NCBI RefSeq assembly: GCF_041928815.1
Contig: NZ_JBHFEI010000004.1
Coordinates: 306,493-370,492 of the forward strand
Direction of reading: 5' to 3'
Source of the DNA: JBHFEI01 sp041928815
GTDB lineage: Bacteria > Pseudomonadota > Alphaproteobacteria > Rhizobiales > Rhizobiaceae
DNA: 64,000 nucleotides
Both the position numbers and the translations under genes were made by a program. The notes under the pieces are model-generated. The model did no database searches. It was not told the origin of the DNA and worked only from the letters and a program-made list of their open reading frames with translations. Positions 7,791-15,795 of the stretch are shown here, piece after piece. Position 1 is the first letter of the stretch; the number at the start of each line of letters is the position of its first letter.

Positions 7791-8579
7791 TCAGCGGACC
7801 GGCGGAATGCCGACCGACGTCAGGCGGCAGCCGCTGCGGTCGACCTCGCGGCAGGCACGGAAATTCAGGTCCCTGTCGAGGCAGACGCGGATCTCCTCGA
7901 TCAGCCTGCCCGCGCAGGTGACCGCGATCCCGTCGCGCGTGAGGCCGGGATTGGCGGCGACCATCGCGGTCTCGATGTCGGCGACCGAGGCGTCCCGCGC
8001 CTTCGCGACAGACGCGAGCGCGGGCGGCAGGGCGATCCGCTCATGCGCCCGGCGCAGGACGGTGAAATAGTCGCGCTGCGACAGGCCGGAGCAGGAGCCG
8101 TGCTTGCGCCACTGGTGGCCGATCAGCCCCATGGACGGGATGATGTCGAGAAACTGGCGGCCGAGCGCCTCCGGCACGCGGTCCGGATCGCGCGAGCGGC
8201 AGAATTCCGGATAGCCGCGCTCGTTCTGCGGCCAGAGGCCGTGCACGATGAAGCCGTTGCGGCTGCCGCGCCGGCATTGTCGCGTCTCGCCGTCCGGGTC
8301 GTTGGCGCCGCACCAGGTCGGCGACCAGGAGAGCGACAGAACGTAGAAATCGAAGCCGGAGCCGCGCGGCGCGGTGCCCGCAGGCTCGCGCCTGTCGCGC
8401 CCGGCTTCTTCGCGCGACGGGCGCGCCTCGTCGCGTGCCGCCTTGCCCGGGCGCTGCTCGACCGTGCCGGCCGGCCGGTCCGATGGCGCGCCGGTCTCCC
8501 GCGTCTCCTCGCCGCCGCAGGACGACAGCGCCAGCGCGGCGACCATCGCGGTTGCGGCCGCGCGTAGGCCTTGCCTCAC
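7791..8579 (-). CDS. Ribonuclease T2 family lipoprotein
   Basis: This 262-residue enzyme is predicted to cleave single-stranded RNA through 2',3'-cyclic intermediates outside the cytoplasm. The GTG start at 8579 overlaps the upstream stop as GTGA. A short hydrophobic segment ends in a lipobox LSSC with Cys21, so it is probably lipid-anchored in the envelope. A charged linker (about 25-75) precedes the catalytic domain. CAS I is GFIVHGLWPQ with His113 and CAS II is HQWRKHGSC with Lys159 and His160. The residue commonly Glu in CAS II is Gln156 here. Several cysteines can form the usual disulfides. Its coupling to the secreted protein at 8576-8986 suggests a joint role, perhaps RNA scavenging or stress. 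Confidence 0.88.
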   Translation of the reverse strand: MRQGLRAAATAMVAALALSSCGGEETRETGAPSDRPAGTVEQRPGKAARDEARPSREEAGRDRREPAGTAPRGSGFDFYVLSLSWSPTWCGANDPDGETRQCRRGSRNGFIVHGLWPQNERGYPEFCRSRDPDRVPEALGRQFLDIIPSMGLIGHQWRKHGSCSGLSQRDYFTVLRRAHERIALPPALASVAKARDASVADIETAMVAANPGLTRDGIAVTCAGRLIEEIRVCLDRDLNFRACREVDRSGCRLTSVGIPPVR

Positions 8580-8986
8580 CGCAGCGACTTGCAATGGGCG
8601 CCGTAGACATGCCAGGGATCGAGGCCGCTCAGGCAGAATTCGACGTTCTCGCCCATGCCGGCAAAGCCCCAGTTGCGCTCGATCAAATACCAGAGCGTGC
8701 GATGCTGGCCGTCCGAGGTCAGCGCCGTCGCCTGGCAATATTCGCGTTCGACCGGATGGGTCGCATCGCGCAGTTCGAGGCGGTTGAGGCTCATGTGGCG
8801 GATCTCTGCAATGGCGATCGGCGCCTTCAGGTAGGTGAGGGCGCGCTCGTCGAACCGCTGGGTGATATGGGTGAGAACGCCTGTGTTGGCGCAGGCGCTC
8901 GCCGTTTCGTAAGAGGCGTAGTCCGCCGCCTCGGCGCCGCCTGCAAGGCCGGCGAGGGCGAAAAGAGTGGCGATCGTCCGTTTCAT
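8576..8986 (-). CDS. Secreted four-cysteine protein of unknown function
   Basis: The ATG at 8986 has GGGAG upstream and begins a clear signal peptide (MKRTIATLFALAGLAGGAEA, cleavage before ADYAS). The remaining 117 residues hold four cysteines (in SACANTG, REYCQA, VEFCLSG and AHCKSLR), an even number that fits two disulfides in the periplasm. Recognisable blocks are the central LWYLIERNWGFAG and the C-terminal LDPWHVYGAHC. I recognise the pattern as one found in rhizobial hypothetical proteins but know no function. The stop overlaps the GTG start of the RNase T2 gene, so the two are translationally coupled. It could be a partner or regulator of that nuclease; this is inference. Confidence 0.8.
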   Translation of the reverse strand: MKRTIATLFALAGLAGGAEAADYASYETASACANTGVLTHITQRFDERALTYLKAPIAIAEIRHMSLNRLELRDATHPVEREYCQATALTSDGQHRTLWYLIERNWGFAGMGENVEFCLSGLDPWHVYGAHCKSLR

Positions 8987-9039
8987 GAACAACTCCCGTG
9001 CTGCATTATGGCGAGAGTGTGGTGCGGCGGCGGCGTCCG

Positions 9040-9900
9040 TCAAGGGGCGCTCGTCTCTCCGGCGAGCCAGAAAAGCCGCGTTGCGGCAAATCGGTCCCGG
9101 GCCAGCACCTGTTTGAGGGCGGGGAGCAGGCGTTTCATCTCGTCTTTCAGCGTGAAAGGCGGATTGACGACGATGAGGCCGGAGCCGTTGAGCCCGGTCG
9201 TCTCGCGGTCGCTCATCACGGAAAGCTCGATGCAGAGCATTTTGGGGATCTCAAGCGCCTTCAGCCTCTCGTGGAAGGCCGCGATCGGCGCGCCGCGCTT
9301 CAGCGGATACCACAGGCAGTAGGTGCCGCCCGGAAAGCGGCGCCAGCCCTTGGCGAGCCCTTCGACGAGGCGGTCATATTCCCCCTCGATCTCGAAGGGG
9401 GGATCGACGAGCACGAGGCCGCGCTTCTCCTTCGGCGGCAAATGGGCGCCGAGCGCCAGCCAGCCGTCGAGCGCCGTCACCCGCGTCTGGATATCGCCGT
9501 CGAACAGGCGGTGCAGAACGTCTTGGTCGTCCGGATGGAGTTCCATCGCCGAGAGCCGGTCCTGCCGGCGCATCAGCGCCCGGCAGAGTTTCGGCGAGCC
9601 GGGATAAAACCGCAGGGCCCCGTCGGGGTTCAAGGCGCGGATCACCGACAGGTAGGGATCGAGCAGCGCCGCGATCTCCGCCGGCATCGGCGTCGCCATC
9701 AGCCGGCCGATGCCGTCCCGCCATTCGCCGGTCTTCTGCGCTTCTTCGGAGGAAAGGTCGTAGAGGCCGGTGCCGGCATGGGTGTCGAGCACGCGGAAGG
9801 CCTTGTCCTTCTGCCGGAGATAGGTGACGAGCCGCGCCAGCACCGCATGTTTCAGCACGTCGGCGAAATTCCCTGCGTGATAGGCGTGGCGATAGTTCAT
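9040..9900 (-). CDS. rlmJ: 23S rRNA (adenine(2030)-N6)-methyltransferase
   Basis: RlmJ methylates A2030 of 23S rRNA using S-adenosylmethionine. The 286-residue protein starts with the diagnostic MNYRHAYHAGNFADVLKHAV and has the SAM-binding segment RVLDTHAGTGLYDL. Its N6-adenine methyltransferase active-site motif is DPPF in LVLVDPPFEIEGEYDRL. Length matches the family (about 280). It diverges from the molybdopterin oxidoreductase with 88 bp between starts and ends 53 bp before the secreted cysteine protein on the same strand. Confidence 0.95.
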   Translation of the reverse strand: MNYRHAYHAGNFADVLKHAVLARLVTYLRQKDKAFRVLDTHAGTGLYDLSSEEAQKTGEWRDGIGRLMATPMPAEIAALLDPYLSVIRALNPDGALRFYPGSPKLCRALMRRQDRLSAMELHPDDQDVLHRLFDGDIQTRVTALDGWLALGAHLPPKEKRGLVLVDPPFEIEGEYDRLVEGLAKGWRRFPGGTYCLWYPLKRGAPIAAFHERLKALEIPKMLCIELSVMSDRETTGLNGSGLIVVNPPFTLKDEMKRLLPALKQVLARDRFAATRLFWLAGETSAP

Positions 9901-9988
9901 TCACATCTCGCGATCGGTCCGATGAATTGTTGTCATGGGTGCGGAATGGCGCTTTTCCGCCCTTGCCGCGATGGCTTATACAAAAGCC

Positions 9989-12166
9989 ATGAACGTTGCG
10001 ACCCCCCTCCGCGCCGAATCCGCCCGCCGCCCGCGCACCGGCCATTCCGTCTGTCCGCACGACTGTCCCTCCGCCTGTGCGCTCGACGTCGAGATCGACG
10101 CGGAAGGGCGCATCGGCCGGCTGCGCGGGTCGGCCGACAACACGTACACGGCCGGCGTCATCTGCGCCAAGGTCGCGCGCTACACCGAGCGGATCTACCA
10201 TCCCGACCGGCTGCTGAAGCCTCTCGTCCGCAGGGGCGGGAAGGGCGGCGGCGACTGGGCCGAGATCGGTTGGGTCGACGCGCTAGACCTGATTGCGGAA
10301 AAGTTCGTCCAGGCCGAGCAGGCGCAGGGCTCGGAAGCCGTCTGGCCCTATTTCTATGCCGGCACGATGGGGCAGGTACAGCGCGATTCGATCGACCGGC
10401 TGCGCCATGCGAAACGCTATTCCGGCTTCTTCGGCTCGATCTGCACCAACATGGCCTGGACCGGCTTCGCCATGGCGACCGGGTCGCTGCGCGGCCCCGA
10501 CCCGCGCGAAATGGCGAAATCCGACTGCGTGGTGATCTGGGGCACCAATCCGGTGTCGACCCAGGTCAACGTCATGACCCATGCGGTCGCGGCGAAGAAG
10601 CAGCGCGGCGCGAAGATTGTCGTCATCGACGTCTACGACACGCCGACGATGCGCCAGGCCGATATGGGGCTGGTGCTGAAGCCCGGCACCGATGCCGCGC
10701 TCGCCTGCGCCGTCATGCACATTGCCTTCCGCGACGGTTACGCCGACCGGCCCTATCTGGCACGCCACGCCGACGATCCGGCGGGGCTGGAGGCGCATCT
10801 CCTGACCCGCGGGCCGGACTGGGCCGCCGCCATCACCGGGCTTTCCGTCGACGAGATCGAGGCCTTCGCCCGCCTCGTCGGCACGACGCCGCGCAGCTAT
10901 TTCCGCCTCGGCTACGGTTTTACCCGCAGCCGCAACGGCGCCGTGTCGATGCACGCGGCCGCCTGCGTGCCGACCGTGCTCGGCGCATGGCAGCACGAGG
11001 GCGGCGGCGCCTTCCACTCGAACAACGACATCTTCCGCTTCGACAAGCGCGAACTGACGGGCACGGCGCTCGCCGATCCGTCGGTGCGCGTGCTCGACCA
11101 GTCGCAGATCGGCCGGGTGCTGACCGGCGACCGCGAGGCCTTGCGCGGGCGCGGGCCGGTGACGGCGATGCTGGTGCAGAACACCAACCCCGTCAACGTC
11201 GCGCCGGAACAGCGGCTGGTGCGGGAAGGCTTCGCCCGGGCCGACCTCTTCACCGCCGTGCACGAGCATTTCATGACCGACACGGCCAAGCTCGCCGACC
11301 TCGTGCTGCCGGCGACGATGTTCCTCGAGCATGACGACCTCTATCGCGGCGGCGGCCACCAGCACATCCTGCTCGGGCCGAAACTGGTCGAGCCGCCATC
11401 GACCGTGCGCACCAATCTCTTCGTCATCGAGGAACTGGCCAAACGCCTCGGCGTCGCCGACCGGCCGGGCTTCGGCCTTACCGAGCGCGACCATGTCGAC
11501 CGCATCCTCGTCCATTACGGCATCGGCTACGAGGCGCTGAAGGAGGCCCGCTGGCTCGACGTGCAGCCGGATTTCGACACGGCGCATTTCGTCCACGGCT
11601 TCGGCCATCCGGACGGGAAATTCCGCTTCCGCGCCGACTGGACTGGAACGCCCGCGCCGAACCGCCCGCCGGCCTCGCTCGGAGCCCTCGGCCCGCATCA
11701 GGCGCTGCCGGAGTTCCCCGATCAGGTCGACCTGATCGAGGTCGCCGATGCCGAGCATCCGTTCCGGCTCGCGACCTCGCCGGCCCGCTCCTTCCTCAAC
11801 TCCACCTTCGCCGAGACGCCGTCCTCGCTGAAGAAGGAGGGGCGTCCCGAGGTGATGATCCATGCCGAGGATGCGGCGGCGCTCGGGATTGCGGCGGGTG
11901 ACGTCGTCCGCCTCGGCAACGGGCGCGGCAGCGTGCGGCTCCACGCCGCGATCGGCGGCGGCGCGCGGCGCGGCGTCGTCATCGCCGAGGGACTGTGGCC
12001 GAATTCCGCCCATCTCGACGGCGAGGGCATCAACGTGCTCACCGGCGCCGACGCCGTCGCGCCCTATGGCGGCGCGGCCTTCCACGACAACCGCGTCTGG
12101 CTCGCGAAAGACGGGCTCGTGGGGGACAGTCTGGCGAGGGACGGTCTGGCGAGGGACGGGGCATGA
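9989..12166 (+). CDS. Molybdopterin-dependent oxidoreductase (bis-MGD, 4Fe-4S)
   Basis: This 725-residue enzyme belongs to the DMSO reductase superfamily. The N-terminus has the cysteine cluster CPHDCPSAC with a fourth Cys in AGVICAKV, a predicted 4Fe-4S site. Cofactor-binding segments follow (VVIWGTNPVSTQVNVM; LVQNTNPVNVAP; DLVLPATMFLEHDDLYRGGG), then a C-terminal molydopterin dinucleotide-binding domain (ARSFLNSTFAET; GDVVRLGNGRGSV). No Tat signal is seen, so it is probably cytoplasmic; the substrate is unknown. I chose the ATG at 9989, though an in-frame ATG at 9971 is possible. The last residues (GDSLARDGLARDGA) come from a 15-bp tandem repeat. The stop overlaps the Nudix start as ATGA. 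Confidence 0.88.
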   Translation: MNVATPLRAESARRPRTGHSVCPHDCPSACALDVEIDAEGRIGRLRGSADNTYTAGVICAKVARYTERIYHPDRLLKPLVRRGGKGGGDWAEIGWVDALDLIAEKFVQAEQAQGSEAVWPYFYAGTMGQVQRDSIDRLRHAKRYSGFFGSICTNMAWTGFAMATGSLRGPDPREMAKSDCVVIWGTNPVSTQVNVMTHAVAAKKQRGAKIVVIDVYDTPTMRQADMGLVLKPGTDAALACAVMHIAFRDGYADRPYLARHADDPAGLEAHLLTRGPDWAAAITGLSVDEIEAFARLVGTTPRSYFRLGYGFTRSRNGAVSMHAAACVPTVLGAWQHEGGGAFHSNNDIFRFDKRELTGTALADPSVRVLDQSQIGRVLTGDREALRGRGPVTAMLVQNTNPVNVAPEQRLVREGFARADLFTAVHEHFMTDTAKLADLVLPATMFLEHDDLYRGGGHQHILLGPKLVEPPSTVRTNLFVIEELAKRLGVADRPGFGLTERDHVDRILVHYGIGYEALKEARWLDVQPDFDTAHFVHGFGHPDGKFRFRADWTGTPAPNRPPASLGALGPHQALPEFPDQVDLIEVADAEHPFRLATSPARSFLNSTFAETPSSLKKEGRPEVMIHAEDAAALGIAAGDVVRLGNGRGSVRLHAAIGGGARRGVVIAEGLWPNSAHLDGEGINVLTGADAVAPYGGAAFHDNRVWLAKDGLVGDSLARDGLARDGA
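12124..12153 (+). repeat. Two-copy 15-bp tandem repeat at a gene's 3' end
   Basis: GGACAGTCTGGCGAG at 12124-12138 is followed directly by GGACGGTCTGGCGAG at 12139-12153, one mismatch apart, with the start of a third unit after it. It adds in-frame DSLAR/DGLAR units to the oxidoreductase tail. Confidence 0.85.
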
Positions 12167-12765
12167 GCGACCGCGACGATATCGAGATCCTCTCGACGGA
12201 GATCCTGTCGAAGCGGTTCTACACGCTGCGCAAGATCACCCTTTCCCATACCGCGCTCGACGGCCGGCGGCTGACCCTGGTGCGCGAGATCGTCGAGCGC
12301 GACAACGCCGCCTCGATCCTGCTCTACGATCCGGCGCGCGGCCTCGTCGTCTTCGTCCGCCAGTTCCGCCTGCCGGCCTATCTCAACGGCCATGACGGCT
12401 ATCTCCTCGAAACGCCGGCGGGCCTCCTCGACGGCGACGATCCCGAGGCCGGCATCCGCCGCGAGGTGATGGAGGAGACGGGTTACCGCGTGCGCGACAT
12501 CCGCCCTCTGTTCTCCTCCTTCATGTCGCCGGGCGGCTTCATGGAAAAGGTGCATTTCTTCGCCGCGACCGTCGATGCCGCCGATCGCGTCGCGCCGGGC
12601 GGCGGTCTCGCATCGGAGGACGAGGACATCGAGATCGTCGAACTCACGCTGGACGCGGCGCTCTCGATGATCGGGACCGGCGGCATCGCCGATGCCAAGA
12701 CGATCATGCTCCTGCAATGGGCGGCGCTGAACCGCGCGATGCTCGAATCGGGGCGCCTCGCCTGA
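12163..12765 (+). CDS. Nudix hydrolase, NudK/ADP-ribose pyrophosphatase type
   Basis: Nudix enzymes cleave nucleoside diphosphates linked to another moiety. The 200-residue protein has the NudK-like N-terminus (ILSTEILSKRFYTLRKIT) and a dimerisation beta-sheet. The Nudix box runs from ETPAGLL through DDPEAGIRREVMEETGY; the catalytic REVMEE core is intact, with Asp in place of the first box Glu. The flanking SSFMSPGGFMEKVHFF segment matches GDP-mannose/ADP-sugar pyrophosphatases. The substrate is inferred only at that level. The ATG at 12163 overlaps the oxidoreductase stop, so translation is coupled even though no functional link is obvious. Confidence 0.87.
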   Translation: MSDRDDIEILSTEILSKRFYTLRKITLSHTALDGRRLTLVREIVERDNAASILLYDPARGLVVFVRQFRLPAYLNGHDGYLLETPAGLLDGDDPEAGIRREVMEETGYRVRDIRPLFSSFMSPGGFMEKVHFFAATVDAADRVAPGGGLASEDEDIEIVELTLDAALSMIGTGGIADAKTIMLLQWAALNRAMLESGRLA

Positions 12766-12826
12766 CAAAGGCAGGAACAATCGCGGGCGGGTCCCGTTTC
12801 TGGCGTGTCAACGAAAGGACACGCCC

Positions 12827-13651
12827 ATGACCCGGATCAAGACCCGCGACCGCACCGAACTCTATGTCAAGGACTGGGGCGAGGGGCGTCCGGTGATCCT
12901 CCTGCACGGCTGGCCGCTCAGCGCCGACAGCTGGGACGACTTCGCCCATGTCGCGGCGAACGAGGGATTTCGCACCATCGCCTATGACCGCCGCGGTTTC
13001 GGGCGCTCCGACCAGCCGTGGAACGGCTACGACTACGACACGCTCGCCGATGACCTTGCCGACGTCATCGCCGCGACCGGCGCCGGTGACGCGGCGCTGA
13101 TCGGCTTCTCGATGGGCGGCGGCGAGGTCGCCCGCTACATGTCCCGCCATGGCGGCGCCGGCATCGTCAAGGCCGGGCTTGTCGCCTCGGTCGTGCCCTA
13201 TATGCTGAAGACAACCGACAATCCCGAGGGCACGCCCCAGTCAGTCTTCGACGGCATCGCCGACGGAATCAAGGAAGACAGGGCGCATTTCTTCGCCGGC
13301 TTCTTCAAGGATTTCTACGGTGTCGGCCTGTTCGACCGCGCCGTCAGCGGCGAGGTGATCGACTGGTCCGTCGACCAATCGATGCACGCCGGTCTGAGAC
13401 CGACGCTCGCCTGCGCCGAGGCCTTCGCCACCACCGATTTCCGCGGCGACCTCGCCTCGTTCCGCGTACCGACGCTGATCATCCACGGGACGGGCGACAA
13501 GACCGTGCCGATCGACGCCTCGGCCCGCGCGGCCGCCGCCGGCATCCTCTCCGGTGCGACGCTGATCGAATATGACGGCGCACCGCACGGGCTGCAGGCG
13601 ACCCACAAGGATCGGCTGGCGAGCGACCTTCTGGATTTCCTCAAATCCTGA
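12827..13651 (+). CDS. Alpha/beta hydrolase, cofactor-free haloperoxidase/esterase-like
   Basis: The 274-residue protein has the alpha/beta-hydrolase layout: an oxyanion region LLHGWPLSADSW, the strand-turn DRRGFGRSD, the nucleophile elbow GFSMGGGE with the catalytic Ser, and the acid and base in HGTGDKTVP and PHGLQATH. The SMGGGE elbow and PYMLKT block are typical of the non-heme chloroperoxidase/arylesterase subgroup. The natural substrate cannot be told from sequence. The ATG at 12827 is preceded by AAAGGA. It is probably a single-gene unit, 61 bp downstream of the Nudix gene, and converges with purN. Confidence 0.88.
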   Translation: MTRIKTRDRTELYVKDWGEGRPVILLHGWPLSADSWDDFAHVAANEGFRTIAYDRRGFGRSDQPWNGYDYDTLADDLADVIAATGAGDAALIGFSMGGGEVARYMSRHGGAGIVKAGLVASVVPYMLKTTDNPEGTPQSVFDGIADGIKEDRAHFFAGFFKDFYGVGLFDRAVSGEVIDWSVDQSMHAGLRPTLACAEAFATTDFRGDLASFRVPTLIIHGTGDKTVPIDASARAAAAGILSGATLIEYDGAPHGLQATHKDRLASDLLDFLKS

Positions 13652-13667
13652 TGCAGCGTCGGACGCG

Positions 13668-13698
13668 CTTCGCCGAAAGCCACGTCGCTTCGGCGAAG
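13668..13698. repeat. Hairpin-forming inverted repeat after the hydrolase gene
   Basis: CTTCGCCGAA (13668-13677) and TTCGGCGAAG (13689-13698) are perfect 10-bp arms. There is no T-run, so it is not a classic terminator. Further hairpins follow in the same convergent spacer: GCGGG/CCCGC at 13807-13820 and GGGATC/GATCCC at 13822-13838. Confidence 0.6.
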
Positions 13699-13740
13699 GA
13701 CGATTCGATCGGAACGGAGGGAGCGCGCGTCCCGCGATCC

Positions 13741-13787
13741 AGAGCATTTCCAGCCGAAGCGGGATCGCTTCGGCGTCGGACAATGCG
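13741..13787 (+). repeat. Dispersed hairpin repeat, copy 1
   Basis: This unit of about 47 bp begins AGAGCATTTCCAGCCGAAGC and contains the stem CCGAAGCG (13754-13761) with CGCTTCGG (13766-13773) around a 4-base loop. It matches 44 of 47 positions of the reverse complement of 22611-22657. It is intergenic between the convergent hydrolase and purN genes. I recognise the unit as resembling short palindromic intergenic repeats common in rhizobial genomes. Confidence 0.8.
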
Positions 13788-13901
13788 GAAAAAACAAAAG
13801 GATAGGGCGGGTTGGCCCGCTGGGATCAGAACGATCCCCCGAACGCGTTGCGTTGAGGCATCATCCTCCCGATTGTCGTTTCGCTCCGGTCGGATGGCAC
13901 G

Positions 13902-14534
13902 TCAGCCAAAGGAAAGCAGCGTCGCTCCGCCTTGGGTCGCGACACTGCCGCTTCCGGTGAGATAGGCCGCGAGTGCTGCGGCATAGAGCCGGTGCTCCAC
14001 GGTCAGCACCCGCGCGGCGAGTGTCTCGGCGGTGTCGCCGGCCATGACCGGCACGGCGCCCTGGGCGACGATCGGACCCTCGTCCATTCCTTCCGTGACC
14101 ACATGCACCGAGCAGCCGGCGATCTTCATGCCGGCGTCGATGGCGCGCCGGTGGGTGTGGAGGCCGGGGAAAAGCGGAAGCAGCGAGGGATGGATGTTGA
14201 GGATGCGACCCTCGTAGCGGCTGATGAAATGCCCGCTCAGCAGCCGCATGTAGCCGGCAAGGCAGATGAGGTCGGGCGCGAGCGTGTCGAGCGCGGCGAG
14301 GATCGCCGCCTCGTGGGCGGCCTTGTCGGCATGGTCGCGCCGGGAGAAGGTGAAGGTCGGGATGCCGAGCGCCTCCGCCTTGGCGAGGCCGCCCGCCTCC
14401 GCCTTGTCGCAGAAGACCGCGACGATCTCGGCGGGAAAGCCGTCTGCTTCCGCCGCCTTCGCCAGCGCCAGCATGTTCGAGCCGCCGCCAGAGATGAAGA
14501 CGACGACGCGTTTCCTCGTGCCGTCCGCCGTCAT
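13902..14534 (-). CDS. purN: Phosphoribosylglycinamide formyltransferase
   Basis: PurN transfers a formyl group from 10-formyltetrahydrofolate to GAR in purine synthesis. The 210-residue protein has the phosphate loop ISGGGSNM near residue 14 and the catalytic set Asn/His/Asp within ILNIHPSLLPLFPGLHTH (Asn and His) and EGMDEGPI (Asp). Length and motif spacing are normal. Its ATG overlaps the purM stop (ATGA), so purM and purN are translated from one transcript, the usual arrangement. Confidence 0.96.
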   Translation of the reverse strand: MTADGTRKRVVVFISGGGSNMLALAKAAEADGFPAEIVAVFCDKAEAGGLAKAEALGIPTFTFSRRDHADKAAHEAAILAALDTLAPDLICLAGYMRLLSGHFISRYEGRILNIHPSLLPLFPGLHTHRRAIDAGMKIAGCSVHVVTEGMDEGPIVAQGAVPVMAGDTAETLAARVLTVEHRLYAAALAAYLTGSGSVATQGGATLLSFG

Positions 14535-15601
14535 AGGGCGAGCGTTCCCCTGTAGACGGTGCCGGCCGCGCCCTCGGCGCGGGCGACCATGCGGCCGAGT
14601 TCGAACACCGTCTCGCCTTCGCGGGTCAGAACCTCCACCACCTCCGCGGCACTTTCGGGCGCGACGACGGCGATCATGCCGACGCCGCAGTTGAAGGTGC
14701 GCAGCATCTCGGTCGGCGCGACGCCCCCGGCCTTTGCCAGCCAGGAGAAGACCGGCGGCACGGCGACGGCGTCAAGGTCGATCTCTGCGGCGAGATGCTT
14801 CGGCAGGACGCGGGGGATGTTTTCCGGAAAGCCGCCGCCGGTGATGTGGGCGAGCGCCTTGACCGCGCCGGTCTCGCGGATCGCGGCGAGCAGCGGCCTG
14901 ACGTAGATCCGCGTCGGCACCAGCAGCCGCTCGGCGAGCGTGCCCTCGCCGAAGGGCGCTGGCGCGTCCCAGGCAAGGCCCGAAAGCGCAACGATCCTGC
15001 GCACCAGCGAGTAGCCGTTCGAATGGACGCCGGAGGAGGCGAGCGCCAGGATGACGTCGCCTTCCGCGATCGTGCCCTTCGGCAGCAGTTCGCCGCGCTC
15101 GGCCGCGCCGACGGCGAAACCCGCGAGGTCGTAGTCGCCGCCCGAATACATGCCCGGCATTTCCGCCGTCTCCCCGCCGATCAGCGCGCAGCCCGCCTGC
15201 CGGCAGCCCTCGGCGATTCCGCCGACGATCAGCGCGCCCTGCTCGGGATCGAGCTTGCCGGTGGCGAAATAGTCGAGGAAGAACAAGGGTTCGGCCCCTT
15301 GCACGACGAGGTCGTTGACGCACATGGCGACGAGGTCGATGCCCACGGTCTCGTGGCGGCCGGCGTCGATGGCGATCTTCAGCTTGGTGCCGACGCCGTC
15401 ATTGGCCGCGACCAGCACCGGATCCTTGAAACCCGCGGCCTTGAGGTCGAACAGGCCGCCGAAGCCGCCGATCTCGCCGTCGGCGCCCGGACGCCTCGTG
15501 GAGCGCACCATCGGCTTGATCTTCTCGACGAGCAGGTTTCCGGCGTCGATGTCCACGCCCGCATCGCTGTAGGTGAGGCCGTTGCGCCCGCTCTCGCTCA
15601 T
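14531..15601 (-). CDS. purM: Phosphoribosylformylglycinamidine cyclo-ligase (AIR synthetase)
   Basis: PurM closes the imidazole ring of the purine precursor using ATP. The 356-residue protein begins MSESGRNGLTYSDAGVDIDA and carries the family motifs GGFGGLFD, ANDGVGTKLK, GGETAEMPGMY and HITGGGFPENIPR. I chose the ATG at 15601, preceded by GGAG, because TYSDAGVDIDAGN is the standard N-terminus; the frame stays open 21 codons further. It is the first gene of the purMN operon and diverges from the AI-2E-type permease with 194 bp between starts. Confidence 0.96.
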   Translation of the reverse strand: MSESGRNGLTYSDAGVDIDAGNLLVEKIKPMVRSTRRPGADGEIGGFGGLFDLKAAGFKDPVLVAANDGVGTKLKIAIDAGRHETVGIDLVAMCVNDLVVQGAEPLFFLDYFATGKLDPEQGALIVGGIAEGCRQAGCALIGGETAEMPGMYSGGDYDLAGFAVGAAERGELLPKGTIAEGDVILALASSGVHSNGYSLVRRIVALSGLAWDAPAPFGEGTLAERLLVPTRIYVRPLLAAIRETGAVKALAHITGGGFPENIPRVLPKHLAAEIDLDAVAVPPVFSWLAKAGGVAPTEMLRTFNCGVGMIAVVAPESAAEVVEVLTREGETVFELGRMVARAEGAAGTVYRGTLAL

Positions 15602-15795
15602 GTCCGTCTCCGATAGGCTCGCCGTCGTGATCCTGCGATTGGCATGGCGGGATAGCAAGTGCAAGCCGAATGCAAGCGCTTCGTCGCAATTTTCCCCGCT
15701 TTGCCGGGCGGGGACGCGCCCCTTGACCTTTGGCGGCCGGGCGCCCTATCTCCCTGAGGAAAGTATCGCGGGCCACGGAAAGCGGGCAGGACGCC

